Assembly: GCF_937884665.1 (NCBI RefSeq)
Contig: NZ_CAKZYF010000055.1
Coordinates: forward strand, 1-64,000
DNA: 64,000 bases
Reading direction: 5' to 3'
Source of the DNA: an uncultured Allomuricauda sp.
GTDB taxonomy: Bacteria; Bacteroidota; Bacteroidia; Flavobacteriales; Flavobacteriaceae
Of this stretch, positions 50,334 to 59,877 are shown piece after piece (the stretch's first letter is position 1; every line of letters begins with the position of its first letter). The position numbers and the translations under genes were made by a program. The notes beneath the pieces were generated by a model. It was given only the letters and a program-made list of their open reading frames with translations. It did no database searches and was not told where the DNA came from.

Positions 50334-51658
50334 GAACGCATACCGGTCATCTCTTGGGCCCACTGGATTATTAAATTGACAGTCCCTGGATCCCACTTCC
50401 CAGGTTTGCCCTCAAAAGAGTCCTTGGCATTTTCATGAATGGTATTCCAATGGTCGAGCTTTGGATATTCATAAAGTAAATGGTCCTTGTGTCCATTCCG
50501 CTCCAATACTTCGATAATCATTTTATTGTCGAAGGAAGACATGATCCAATCGTTGGTCCCACGGAGAATACGAACGGGAACTTTTACCTTTTCCCATGCC
50601 CCTGCCAAATCAAAATCTTGGAGTTGTTGGTAATACGCCATGGGGCGGCCGTACATATGTTCTGGGTCATGGTAATTGTATTCGGCCAGTGCAGGATAGG
50701 TCTCGACCACTTCTTGATACGTCTTTTTCTCGATGAGCATTCCATGATACAAAGGAATGTAGTATCGGTTCATTTTTTTAACGATTTGGGATTCGTTGTT
50801 TCCCTTGAAAGATAAGATGCGTCGTTCAATTTCCAGCATGTGCTCATACCAAGTCTTAAAGAAAGTACCATCTGAAATTACTCCGGCCAAACCAAACTCG
50901 TTGGCCAAGAGCGGGGCCAGAGCACTTCCCATACTGGACCCGTACACAATAATGTTGGAAGTGTCAACATAGGGTTTCGCTTTTAGAAACCTGATAGCGC
51001 TGCGATATCCTTCCAGGTCCATTAAAAAACTGGATTGGCTACAATCCCCTTCACTATCTCCAACGCCGGGTTTTTCAATTCGCAGCACGATCATATTTGA
51101 CTTTTCCACGAGTTCTTTAATGGTTTTGCCCCAGTTGGTACCTCTTCGTCCTGAGTACGTTTCTATACTGGAACAGCTGAGACCACCTATCAAAACTACC
51201 GCTGGAAGTTTTCCGGATTTTTGTGGTTTGGTAATAATTATCCTTTGGGTAATGCCGAAAGTGCTGCTCACTTCTTCATAATAGGTGTCCAGTCCTTCGT
51301 GCTGCTCTTTCGCCAAGGGATCGAACAGTACATTTTCTTCCCTTGTTTTGGAGCCTCGCAGCACCTTTATTTTTGTTGTTTCCGACGCGCGCAATCCGTA
51401 GGTGATATCACTCCAAACATTTACGTCTTTGACCAACTCACCATTGACTTCAATAATAATGTCGCCAGATAAAAATCCTGCTTGGTCCAAAGGACTTCCA
51501 GGATCAATACTGCTAATTTCTGCTCCTGGAGTATCAGGTTTTGGGATATGTATATCAGCCTGCCACGAACTTCTTCGCCCTAATAGTTGCGCTTGTGTTG
51601 AAACCGAAATAGTACCAAGAATGGCAAGGAATGCCAAAGAGATTGTTTTTTGTGCCAT
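50330..51658 (-). CDS. exported PDZ-alpha/beta hydrolase fusion protein
   Basis: PDZ IDPGSPLDQAGFLSGDIIIEVNGELV; hydrolase GSSMGSALAPLLA, RGTNDWIMSS. Confidence 0.88.
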   Translation of the reverse strand: MAQKTISLAFLAILGTISVSTQAQLLGRRSSWQADIHIPKPDTPGAEISSIDPGSPLDQAGFLSGDIIIEVNGELVKDVNVWSDITYGLRASETTKIKVLRGSKTREENVLFDPLAKEQHEGLDTYYEEVSSTFGITQRIIITKPQKSGKLPAVVLIGGLSCSSIETYSGRRGTNWGKTIKELVEKSNMIVLRIEKPGVGDSEGDCSQSSFLMDLEGYRSAIRFLKAKPYVDTSNIIVYGSSMGSALAPLLANEFGLAGVISDGTFFKTWYEHMLEIERRILSFKGNNESQIVKKMNRYYIPLYHGMLIEKKTYQEVVETYPALAEYNYHDPEHMYGRPMAYYQQLQDFDLAGAWEKVKVPVRILRGTNDWIMSSFDNKMIIEVLERNGHKDHLLYEYPKLDHWNTIHENAKDSFEGKPGKWDPGTVNLIIQWAQEMTGMRS

Positions 51659-51779
51659 CTATTCGCTTTTAAAGAAGATTTAAAATTAGATTGGCTATTT
51701 TTAGACGAGGAGGATTTTATGTCTGTACTGCTATTTTTTATGTGAAAAGTACATGTATTATGATTTGAATTTTTGACAA

Positions 51780-52532
51780 ATGGGAAAGGTCAATGACTTC
51801 TATCTTTTTAACTCTAGAATTGCGACGCACGTTATTTTTTGGACAGCCTATTATGTGCTTTTTGGTCTCATTTGGGTAGGAGAAGAAGGGTATTTGGCTT
51901 CTTTTTATTTGGAGTTCGTTCTATTGCCCATACGTATTCTGGCGGTGTATTTAACGATTTATTTTTTGCTTCCGAAGTACTTGCTGGGAAAAAGGTATAT
52001 GCCATTTTTATTGGGTTATGCGATTGTACTGCTTTCCGGAGGAATTTTACAACGTGTGTTCATCCATTTATTTTACGAAAACCTGCTGTTGAATGATTCC
52101 GGCAACGGTCTTTTTAATAGTATGAAGTTGGTTAGGGCCATCGTACTGATAAATACGACCGCAATTTTGGTTCTCGCCCTCAAAATTTTTCAACTATGGG
52201 TAAAAGAATCTGAAAAAAACCAAAACTTGGAAAGTGAAATCTTGGAAGTACGATCCAGTAGAAGGACACATCGCATAGCTACCCAAGACATTTTATTTGT
52301 GGAAGGTTTGGGAAATTATGTTACCTATCATATGCTGGATGGGTCCAAAATAACAAGTTATGGAACGGTCAAGGCAGCGTTGGCACAACTGCCCGCTAAT
52401 TTTAGCCGAGTACATAAATCCTACATCGTCAACAAAAAGCACATCAAGTCTTATGACACCATGACCATTGATGTGAACAACAACGCCATACCCCGTGGAA
52501 AAAGTGTCTCCGACGAGGTCTTGAATCTTTAA
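51780..52532 (+). CDS. membrane-bound LytTR DNA-binding regulator
   Basis: 4 hydrophobic segments then LytTR IATQDILFVEGLGNYVTYHMLDGSKITSYGTVKAALAQLPANFSRVHKSYIVNKKHI. Confidence 0.9.
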   Translation: MGKVNDFYLFNSRIATHVIFWTAYYVLFGLIWVGEEGYLASFYLEFVLLPIRILAVYLTIYFLLPKYLLGKRYMPFLLGYAIVLLSGGILQRVFIHLFYENLLLNDSGNGLFNSMKLVRAIVLINTTAILVLALKIFQLWVKESEKNQNLESEILEVRSSRRTHRIATQDILFVEGLGNYVTYHMLDGSKITSYGTVKAALAQLPANFSRVHKSYIVNKKHIKSYDTMTIDVNNNAIPRGKSVSDEVLNL

Positions 52533-52729
52533 GTCGGTCTAGATTTTTACCATAGACTATCCTTGACCGCCATTTACAAATAATACCAGAGCAAATCTTT
52601 TTTGCATTATACGGGTTAAAAGCTAAACCTCAAGATTTCATCAATACAATTGAGAATATCTGATAATCAAAAAGTTATGATTTTGGCACAATGCTTGGTT
52701 TGTATGATTTAAATCAAAAGACTGGTATT

Positions 52730-53653
52730 ATGGGAAATGGAAAACTACTACTTGGATTATTGCTGATAAGTTTCTTGGCGACATCCTGTTACACCGAAGT
52801 GATTATAGAGGACGAATTTATTACGGAATCGCCCGTTAATACCGCCCTGGTATTGGAATCTTACGACTTATGGTATGTTGATATCAATGCAAGTCGTGGT
52901 AACGGAGAAGTTCCCTTTCTTCAGCGCGCATTTACCATTTCCTTTGATAGAGGGATTGTCTATGTAAATAACAATCTAGCGGGAATTGGGAAAACCGGTA
53001 ACGGTCTGGGTATTGATGTGGGCACGTATGGCACCTTGAATGGGGCCGTGGAAATAGACCACGATATTGATAGGCTTTGGTTATTGGAGGTTTTGGCCGT
53101 TAATAGCAACACTATTGAGCTTTACGACCCCAACTCCAATACCTTTTATTTACTAAGGGGATATCAAAGGAACAATTTTGATTATGATTTGGTTTTTTAT
53201 GACAACATCAATTATTTCTTACAGGAGTATGAAGTTTGGGAAAAAACATTCACCGGTGAAGTAGGGGCGATAAACGATTTTGATCAAGAGAACTACCTCC
53301 AGTTTTTATCAGGTGGGGGTCAGGGGGGATTTCGTTCTTCTGTTGATAACCTAGGATTGCCATTGGCGGAACTGGTCTGGGACTATGAAGGGATTTACGA
53401 AGTTTTTGATGTAGAAGGAGATACCACCCTAAAAACTTTAACATTGGATTACGATTTCCTGGGCAATGATTATTTTGAGCTGTACGTTATTAATGATAGT
53501 ACCATAGAGCTGTATCACGTTTCCAGTGGTACAATCTATGAGTTCACAGGAAGAGGATTTGTGCAGTACCTGAAGGCAAATCCAAAGACGGGAAAAAAAC
53601 GTGAAAAAGTTAAAAAGTCCATAATGAACGTAAAACGTCAACGTAAAATGTAA
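52730..53653 (+). CDS. lipoprotein of unknown function
   Basis: lipobox-like LISFLATSCYTE; MGNGKLL start preferred over 52691. Confidence 0.75.
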   Translation: MGNGKLLLGLLLISFLATSCYTEVIIEDEFITESPVNTALVLESYDLWYVDINASRGNGEVPFLQRAFTISFDRGIVYVNNNLAGIGKTGNGLGIDVGTYGTLNGAVEIDHDIDRLWLLEVLAVNSNTIELYDPNSNTFYLLRGYQRNNFDYDLVFYDNINYFLQEYEVWEKTFTGEVGAINDFDQENYLQFLSGGGQGGFRSSVDNLGLPLAELVWDYEGIYEVFDVEGDTTLKTLTLDYDFLGNDYFELYVINDSTIELYHVSSGTIYEFTGRGFVQYLKANPKTGKKREKVKKSIMNVKRQRKM

Positions 53654-53711
53654 GGACAAAATATAGTGTTCGACTATATAAACAAGTTTTTTGGTTGGTT
53701 ATTTAGTTAAA

Positions 53712-53748
53712 AATCGCCTCAAGTGCTAGCTTGGGGCGGTTTTTTTTG
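53712..53748 (+). terminator. intrinsic terminator after the lipoprotein gene
   Basis: CGCCTCAAG-TGCTAG-CTTGGGGCG followed by TTTTTTTT. Confidence 0.8.
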
Positions 53749-53845
53749 AATAATCTCCTTTATCCGTCAAGGGTGCTCCAATTTCGTAATTCTTGAGATT
53801 GTACACCAAAAACCAAAGATTAATCCTATTTTTGCCGGCTTCAAA

Positions 53846-55396
53846 ATGGCGGCAATGAAAAAATACCTGAATCTTTTCGACTTTTCACAAAAAGTAAACT
53901 ATCGCACGGAGGTTTTATCCGGGATTACCGTGGCCCTGGCCCTCGTACCCGAAGCAATTGCCTTTGCCTTTATTGCAGGCTTATCTCCTTTAACAGGTCT
54001 TTATGCAGCTTTTGTGATGGGTTTGGTAACCTCAATTTTAGGTGGCAGACCTGGCATGATTTCTGGGGCTACGGGAGCCGTCGCAGTGGTTATTGTCAGT
54101 CTTGCTAAGGACTATGGTGTGGAATATGTTTTCGCTGCTGTCATCTTGGCCGGCATGCTACAGGTTGCCGCAGGTTTTCTTCGCATGGGAAAACTTATGC
54201 GATTGGTACCGCACCCGGTCATTTTCGGTTTTGTGAACGGTTTGGCCATTATCATATTCATGTCGCAACTGGATCAGTTTAAAACCCAAGATGGGAGCTG
54301 GCTGAGCGGAGGCACTCTCTACATTTTTATGGGATTGGTCCTATTGACCATGTCAGTCATCTGGGGACTGCCCAAATTAAGTAAGGTCGTTCCCGCTTCG
54401 CTCGTGGCCATACTTTTAGTGTTTGGACTTGTGTTTTTCTTCAATGTGGAAACCAGAACAATAGGGGATATCGCATCCATCCAGGGAGGGTTTCCTCCAT
54501 TTCATATCCCGGACGTACCCTTTACGTTAAAAACACTCCAAATCATTTTTCCCTATGCCGCTATCGTTGCAGGTGTTGGACTAATTGAAAGCTTACTGAC
54601 TTTGAACATTGTGGATGAAATTACGGAAACACGAGGTAGGGGAAATAAGGAAGCCGTGGCCCAAGGGACCGCCAACATCCTTTCCGGATTGTTTTCGGGG
54701 ATGGGGGGTTGCGCGATGATAGGTCAAAGCCTTATCAATACTTCCAATGGGGCCAGGGCCAGATTATCCGGCATTGTAGCTTCGTTAATGTTGTTGGCTT
54801 TTGTGATGTTTGGTTCTGATCTTATCGAAAAAGTGCCTATGGCTGCCTTAACGGGACTGATGATCATGGTCGCATTGGGAACCTTCGAATGGGCCAGTCT
54901 CCGTGTTTTTAAACGTATGCCCAAGTCCGATGTTCTGGTCATGGTATTGGTCACTTTGGTGACCGTATTCCTTCACAATTTGGCGCTTGCCGTTTTGGTG
55001 GGGGTTATTATCTCGGCACTGGTCTTTGCCTGGGACAACGCCATTCGGATTCGGGCAAGAAAATATGTGGACGGATCCGGTATCAAACACTACGAGATAT
55101 ATGGACCCTTGTTCTTTGGTAGCACTACCCTATTTTCCGAAAAATTCGATGTGTTGAACGACCCTTCAGAGGTGGTCATCGACTTTGAAGAAAGTAGGGT
55201 CGTGGACATGTCTGCAATTGAAGCGGTCAATAAAATCACGGAACGGTACAAAAAGGTGGGCAAAAAAGTCCATTTAAAACATTTAAGTCGAGATTGTAGG
55301 CGTTTGTTGAAAAACGCAGATGATATCATCGAGGTCAATGTAATCGAAGACCCGACCTATAAGGTCGCTGTTGATAAAATTTGGCCGTACAAATAA
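53846..55396 (+). CDS. SulP family inorganic anion transporter with STAS domain
   Basis: EVLSGITVALALVPEAIAFAFIAGLSPLTGLYAAFVMGLVTSILGGRPGMISGATGA; STAS VIDFEESRVVDMSAIEAVNKI. Confidence 0.95.
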   Translation: MAAMKKYLNLFDFSQKVNYRTEVLSGITVALALVPEAIAFAFIAGLSPLTGLYAAFVMGLVTSILGGRPGMISGATGAVAVVIVSLAKDYGVEYVFAAVILAGMLQVAAGFLRMGKLMRLVPHPVIFGFVNGLAIIIFMSQLDQFKTQDGSWLSGGTLYIFMGLVLLTMSVIWGLPKLSKVVPASLVAILLVFGLVFFFNVETRTIGDIASIQGGFPPFHIPDVPFTLKTLQIIFPYAAIVAGVGLIESLLTLNIVDEITETRGRGNKEAVAQGTANILSGLFSGMGGCAMIGQSLINTSNGARARLSGIVASLMLLAFVMFGSDLIEKVPMAALTGLMIMVALGTFEWASLRVFKRMPKSDVLVMVLVTLVTVFLHNLALAVLVGVIISALVFAWDNAIRIRARKYVDGSGIKHYEIYGPLFFGSTTLFSEKFDVLNDPSEVVIDFEESRVVDMSAIEAVNKITERYKKVGKKVHLKHLSRDCRRLLKNADDIIEVNVIEDPTYKVAVDKIWPYK

Positions 55397-55405
55397 AGGT
55401 CATGT

Positions 55406-55993
55406 CTATTCGCTGACTGTTCCTCTAAAAACACTCACCTTGGGATTGATAGGGTTTCCCGTTGTTCTTCGCATTAAGGTGATCTGTCCTGTATGGTAGA
55501 TACAATCGGAGAGCATGCCATTCACCATGTTCCAATAGGGAAAAGAGGATTGCTTATCTCCGCGTTGAAAAACAACCACGAAATCTTCAAAGTCTTTCGC
55601 TTGTTTCCCAGCGATGGTTTCACTGGCGGCTTTCAAATTTTCCAGGGTCATTTTGCGTAGTTGTTCATAGGGATATCCCGAAAAATCGGTTGGTCGGACA
55701 TTTGGGGTTGCCGACGGGGCATTTAGGATCATTTCGGACATACCATAAATATGCTGCAACGTTTCTAAAACAGTCCTGGATTCTTCTGTAGGCCGATAAG
55801 CCAAGTCTTTGGGGGTCAATCCTTCCGTGGCCCAATGGTAACGAAAGCCCAAACCATCTATCATTCGAGAAACCAGATTTCCGGGACTGTAATCCGCCGG
55901 ATACTCCGGGATTTCCCGAAAGGGTAGTTCTTGTGATTTCATAGTGATTGAAAAAAATAAAACAAGGAGGACAATGGGTAACTTTTGTATCAT
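55406..55993 (-). CDS. exported DinB-superfamily protein
   Basis: signal peptide; WATEGLTPKDLAYRPTEESRTVLETLQHIYGMSEMIL...CIYHTGQITLMRR. Confidence 0.75.
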   Translation of the reverse strand: MIQKLPIVLLVLFFSITMKSQELPFREIPEYPADYSPGNLVSRMIDGLGFRYHWATEGLTPKDLAYRPTEESRTVLETLQHIYGMSEMILNAPSATPNVRPTDFSGYPYEQLRKMTLENLKAASETIAGKQAKDFEDFVVVFQRGDKQSSFPYWNMVNGMLSDCIYHTGQITLMRRTTGNPINPKVSVFRGTVSE

Positions 55994-56722
55994 CTAATGC
56001 AATTTTCGTGGACTCCAAACTTCATAGATAGGTTTTCCTCTGCTACTTTCCCCGGAATGGTGCCAGTTGCCCTCTTTTATCTTAAAATCAAAAGAAAGAC
56101 TGGCTCCTACCCTGGAATTGTCCTTCGAGAAAAAATCAATGTTTTCTGTATATTTTCCATTTTCCGTGGTATACGTGCCACCTCCCGTACCCATAAATTG
56201 TTGGGTCTCGGTGTTGTAAGCAATCCATTGAAAACGCGTTCCAGAAAGAATTTTCATGGTTTTTCGAGGTCGATCGGTATCCCTCTGCTGTATTTTCCCA
56301 TCCCGCATTCTTCCTGAAATCAACCAGGCTCCTGATAATTTTCCTGGAGTTCCATCATCAATTTGGGTCCAAATCGTATCTCCCATGCGAATTTGATTAT
56401 CCACGAATTGGTATGCTTCCTTACGGCTTGTACCAACGCGGCTCGGATCAAAAGAAGCGAATTCATAAGTGCAGTCCAGGTTATTGTTCTGTACTTTGCA
56501 AGTACCGCCCCAAGTACCCATGAACGCTCCTGTTTCTTTCTCAAAAAATGCCTCTGCAATATGTCCATCAGAAATAATGATGACATGATGTATGTTGATA
56601 CCTTTTTCATTCTTTAGAGAAGTTTCCCATGCCCCTTCCGGCGATTGGGATCGCAAGATGGCCCACCCAAAAAGTAGGGCAAACATCCATATACAGGGTT
56701 TAATTACTGAAATCATCGGCAT
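55994..56722 (-). CDS. secreted protein with duplicated lipocalin-like domain
   Basis: two internal copies: ETGAFMGTWGGTCKV...DPSRVGTS and ETQQFMGTGGGTYTT...DNSRVGAS. Confidence 0.75.
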   Translation of the reverse strand: MPMISVIKPCIWMFALLFGWAILRSQSPEGAWETSLKNEKGINIHHVIIISDGHIAEAFFEKETGAFMGTWGGTCKVQNNNLDCTYEFASFDPSRVGTSRKEAYQFVDNQIRMGDTIWTQIDDGTPGKLSGAWLISGRMRDGKIQQRDTDRPRKTMKILSGTRFQWIAYNTETQQFMGTGGGTYTTENGKYTENIDFFSKDNSRVGASLSFDFKIKEGNWHHSGESSRGKPIYEVWSPRKLH

Positions 56723-57980
56723 AGCGGGTGTTACCTTCCAAATCCTTTAAATATACATAATCCAAAGACCCACTTCCTGTGAATGTGAAAATTAATCCCA
56801 TAATATCGCCTTGTGCCCCTGTAAATTGGTTTTCTAAACACAAAGTATCATTGATATAAAATTGTACGATATTGTTGTTACTTATGATTTTTAAATGTTG
56901 CCATTCATCCATATTGGCCCCCAGTAAAGAGAAATCGTTCTCAGAACCCATAAAAAAGTTATCGCCCAATTTTAAGTTGAGATTGCTTTCACATCCTTTG
57001 TCTATGATTCCAACCCAAGACGCGTCTTTTTCATCGATCCATTTTACTTCCAAAAAGGGACAGGTTAGGTTTTTCGTGTTTTCGAAGCGAACTTTGGTTT
57101 CCAAAACAAAGGCATCGCTTGCCAATCCCTTAAAGTCACGTACGTTGAAGTAGGATAAGATCAAATTTTGGTTCAGGCCAAAGCCAAGTGCTTCACGCGT
57201 AGTGTTCTGAAGTGTTAATTTTCCATCGGATTGGATTTCCGGGGTAGCGGCATATTTCGGAATTTGCTGCATAGGGTTCGATTTTGCGGTCGCGAGCCAA
57301 CCATTCGTTTGAATGTGAATCCGCTCTTTTTGGATAATACTGTCATTGGCGATTAATCTGGCCCAATGGAATCCCGGGTAATAATAAATTTGGGAAAAGG
57401 TTTTCTTTTGGGGGTCAATCCGGAATTTGTGCATTGGATTCCAAGAGCGTTGGATAAAAAAACTGTCGGCCTTGGTCTGGGTGAGGTCATACGAAAAAAT
57501 GACAGAATTGGGGACATTAAAGGCAACGGTCTTATTTGCCGAAAAAACAACATCTTTAGGGACTTCCATTTCTGGTTCGCCACGGATCAACGAAATCAAA
57601 AAATACATCAAAACAATTGTGCCCAACACGGCAACTACCGGAATTATTTTCGTAAATCGATTGGATTGGGCAACAGTTTTATAGGGTTTTTGGATTTTTG
57701 AAAGTTGTTCACGTCGATAACTGTTCCAGTTTTCATGACCAAGTAAGGAAACCAAGGCATTTAATGTGCTGATATGTGGTAAGCTGGAATATTCATTTTT
57801 CCAAAGCCGTTTCATCGTGGACAAACTGATTTGAATGTTTTTTTTCTCGTCCATAAGGTCAATGAGATACTGCAAATCACGTTGGCCCAGAGCAGTATTT
57901 GAACCTACCTTATCTGGAAAATAGCGCTTTTCAATGTCTTGTAAACACTGGTTTACATGTGCTCTATCATGGGATATCAT
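56700..57980 (-). CDS. transmembrane protein with cytosolic HTH-like N-terminus and extracytoplasmic ConA/LamG-like domain
   Basis: SLSTMKRLWKNEYSSLPHISTLNALVSLLGHENWNSYRRE, single TM VVAVLGTIVLMYFLISLI, C-terminal WQHLKIISNNNIVQFYINDTLCLENQ. Confidence 0.7.
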   Translation of the reverse strand: MISHDRAHVNQCLQDIEKRYFPDKVGSNTALGQRDLQYLIDLMDEKKNIQISLSTMKRLWKNEYSSLPHISTLNALVSLLGHENWNSYRREQLSKIQKPYKTVAQSNRFTKIIPVVAVLGTIVLMYFLISLIRGEPEMEVPKDVVFSANKTVAFNVPNSVIFSYDLTQTKADSFFIQRSWNPMHKFRIDPQKKTFSQIYYYPGFHWARLIANDSIIQKERIHIQTNGWLATAKSNPMQQIPKYAATPEIQSDGKLTLQNTTREALGFGLNQNLILSYFNVRDFKGLASDAFVLETKVRFENTKNLTCPFLEVKWIDEKDASWVGIIDKGCESNLNLKLGDNFFMGSENDFSLLGANMDEWQHLKIISNNNIVQFYINDTLCLENQFTGAQGDIMGLIFTFTGSGSLDYVYLKDLEGNTRYADDFSN

Positions 57981-58081
57981 GACCGTATATATTTTTAATT
58001 GGACGCGTTTTGAATCTTAAATAAACGGTTTTTGGTGGTTTGTTACAGTGTTGATGTTCGGATTTTTGACAAAAAACAAAA

Positions 58082-59215
58082 ATGGATGCTCAAAAGATAA
58101 AATCAAAACTAGTATTTACAGTGACGTTGGTGTTGATTCTGAATCAGATGGTACTTGGCCAAGCCGTCCCATTTATCTCTGAAAACTGGAGAATAATTGA
58201 CAACGAAAACAACCAAAATTTAGATTTTCATACCACAACCTATAAGGGAGAAAATGCATTGCGACTGGGGAGGCACAAAATAGCTCGGTTGGAAGGCAAG
58301 ACCTACGAAAATTTTGTATTGGAGGTTGATATTGCCGGAAAGGCAATGCCAGGTATTGGTTTCCATGCATCAGACTTATGGGACTACGAATTTCTGTATT
58401 GTCGCGTATTTTCTGGAGGAAAAACGGATGCCCTTCAGTATGCCCCGGTCTATAACGGCGCTTTGCCCTGGCAGCTATATAACGCACCCAATTACGAGAC
58501 TATGGCAGTATTTGAACCCAAAGAATGGTTTCACCTAAAGATAGAGGTATATGGAAATCTTATGCGCGTATTTGTTGGAGAAGACGATGAACCGGAAATG
58601 GAAGTTGCACTTTTACAAAAAGAGGCGGAGAAAGGGGCAATATTTTTAAAGACCAGTTTTGCTGAAGCCTATTTTGCAAACCTGCGTATAAATCGTTTGG
58701 ATGTTCCTTTTTCCATACGTAATGAAGAAAAGTTACAGCAGTTCTTGACCGATTGGGAAATTTCCGAACAACTACAAGGGAACCTATATAGCCAGAGACA
58801 GTTCTACCAATGGTTCAACCAAGCCAAAGAGGCGCATACATGGAAAGTCATCAAAGCAGCAAAAAATGGCATTGTCAATTTGGCGCAATATTTTGATCAC
58901 CCCAAGGAATCTGTTTTTGCCCGAACAAACATTCCAGCTTCAGAAGCTAAAAAGGTCACTTTGGCTTTTGATTATACCCAAGTTTTATTAATTGTGTTGA
59001 ATGACCAAGTATTATTTTTTGGACGCGAACTGGATTCGGACAATTTTATGCGGATGATGGATGGAGAACAAAAGATAGACTTATCACTCAAAAAGGGAGA
59101 TAATACGTTGGTCTTCTGGATACGGTCCGATGATGAATGGCAAGAAGCCAACCCCCGTTATCTCGGTAGGAAACAGGCGATGAATTGGGGATTTATTGCC
59201 AAGGTTGAGGAGTAG
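58082..59215 (+). CDS. secreted DUF1080/ConA-like domain protein
   Basis: signal peptide; NFVLEVDIAGKAMPGIGFHASDLWDYEFLYCRVFSGG...WFHLKIEVYGNLMRVFVGEDDEPEMEV. Confidence 0.75.
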   Translation: MDAQKIKSKLVFTVTLVLILNQMVLGQAVPFISENWRIIDNENNQNLDFHTTTYKGENALRLGRHKIARLEGKTYENFVLEVDIAGKAMPGIGFHASDLWDYEFLYCRVFSGGKTDALQYAPVYNGALPWQLYNAPNYETMAVFEPKEWFHLKIEVYGNLMRVFVGEDDEPEMEVALLQKEAEKGAIFLKTSFAEAYFANLRINRLDVPFSIRNEEKLQQFLTDWEISEQLQGNLYSQRQFYQWFNQAKEAHTWKVIKAAKNGIVNLAQYFDHPKESVFARTNIPASEAKKVTLAFDYTQVLLIVLNDQVLFFGRELDSDNFMRMMDGEQKIDLSLKKGDNTLVFWIRSDDEWQEANPRYLGRKQAMNWGFIAKVEE

Positions 59216-59343
59216 CCCTTTTTTAGACCGAAAAACCATCGTACGATTTAAAAACCGAGTAGCATTTAAAAGGCCATTATGAAGTAAGATTGATTAATTT
59301 CCCGTAATTTTCCTGTTTAAATTAGTACACAGAAAAAAACATT

Positions 59344-59847
59344 ATGAAAAAATCGATTTTTTTGCTTCTAGCTTCGTTTTTGATGGTCATTATAGGTTGT
59401 GGTGAGAAAAAGACGGAAAAAAAGGAGGAGGGTTTCCAAGTAAACCGCGCCAAGAAGGAAGAAAAAAAGGAAGTTGATGAAAATGTAATTTCACTTTCAT
59501 CCAATGATTTGATGCAGTTTGACAAATCTGAACTTAAAGTAAAGGCGGGAAAAAAGGTTACACTTACCTTGAGACATACCGGAGAAATGGACAAAATGGT
59601 AATGGGTCATAATTTTGTCCTTTTGGAGGCGGGTACGGATGTTGGCGAGTTTGCTGCTGATGCAGCTGTTGCCAGGGAATCAGAGTATATCCCAGAAAGT
59701 GACGCCATCCTGGCCTACACGAAGTTGATAGGTGGTGGTGAGGTAACAAGCATCACTTTTGATCCCCCTGCTCCGGGCACTTATGATTTTATTTGCAGCT
59801 TTCCAGGACATTATGGAATCATGAACGGGAAGTTCATTGTAGAGTAA
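59344..59847 (+). CDS. azurin-like lipoprotein (type 1 copper)
   Basis: lipobox MVIIGCGE; MGHNFVLLEAG and CSFPGHYGIMNGKF copper ligands. Confidence 0.92.
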   Translation: MKKSIFLLLASFLMVIIGCGEKKTEKKEEGFQVNRAKKEEKKEVDENVISLSSNDLMQFDKSELKVKAGKKVTLTLRHTGEMDKMVMGHNFVLLEAGTDVGEFAADAAVARESEYIPESDAILAYTKLIGGGEVTSITFDPPAPGTYDFICSFPGHYGIMNGKFIVE

Positions 59848-59877
59848 TTTTACCTTGATTTTATGTTGGGTTAGGAT

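Noticed and set aside
57940-57957. TGTAAAC-ACTG-GTTTACA inverted repeat similar to the glpD operator half-sites
   Set aside because: Arms match, but a 4-bp spacer is inserted and it lies within the coding start of 56700-57980; probably coincidental, though an autoregulatory site cannot be excluded.
59238-59247. ATCGTACGAT 10-bp palindrome
   Set aside because: Short enough to occur by chance in 64 kb; no second copy noticed.
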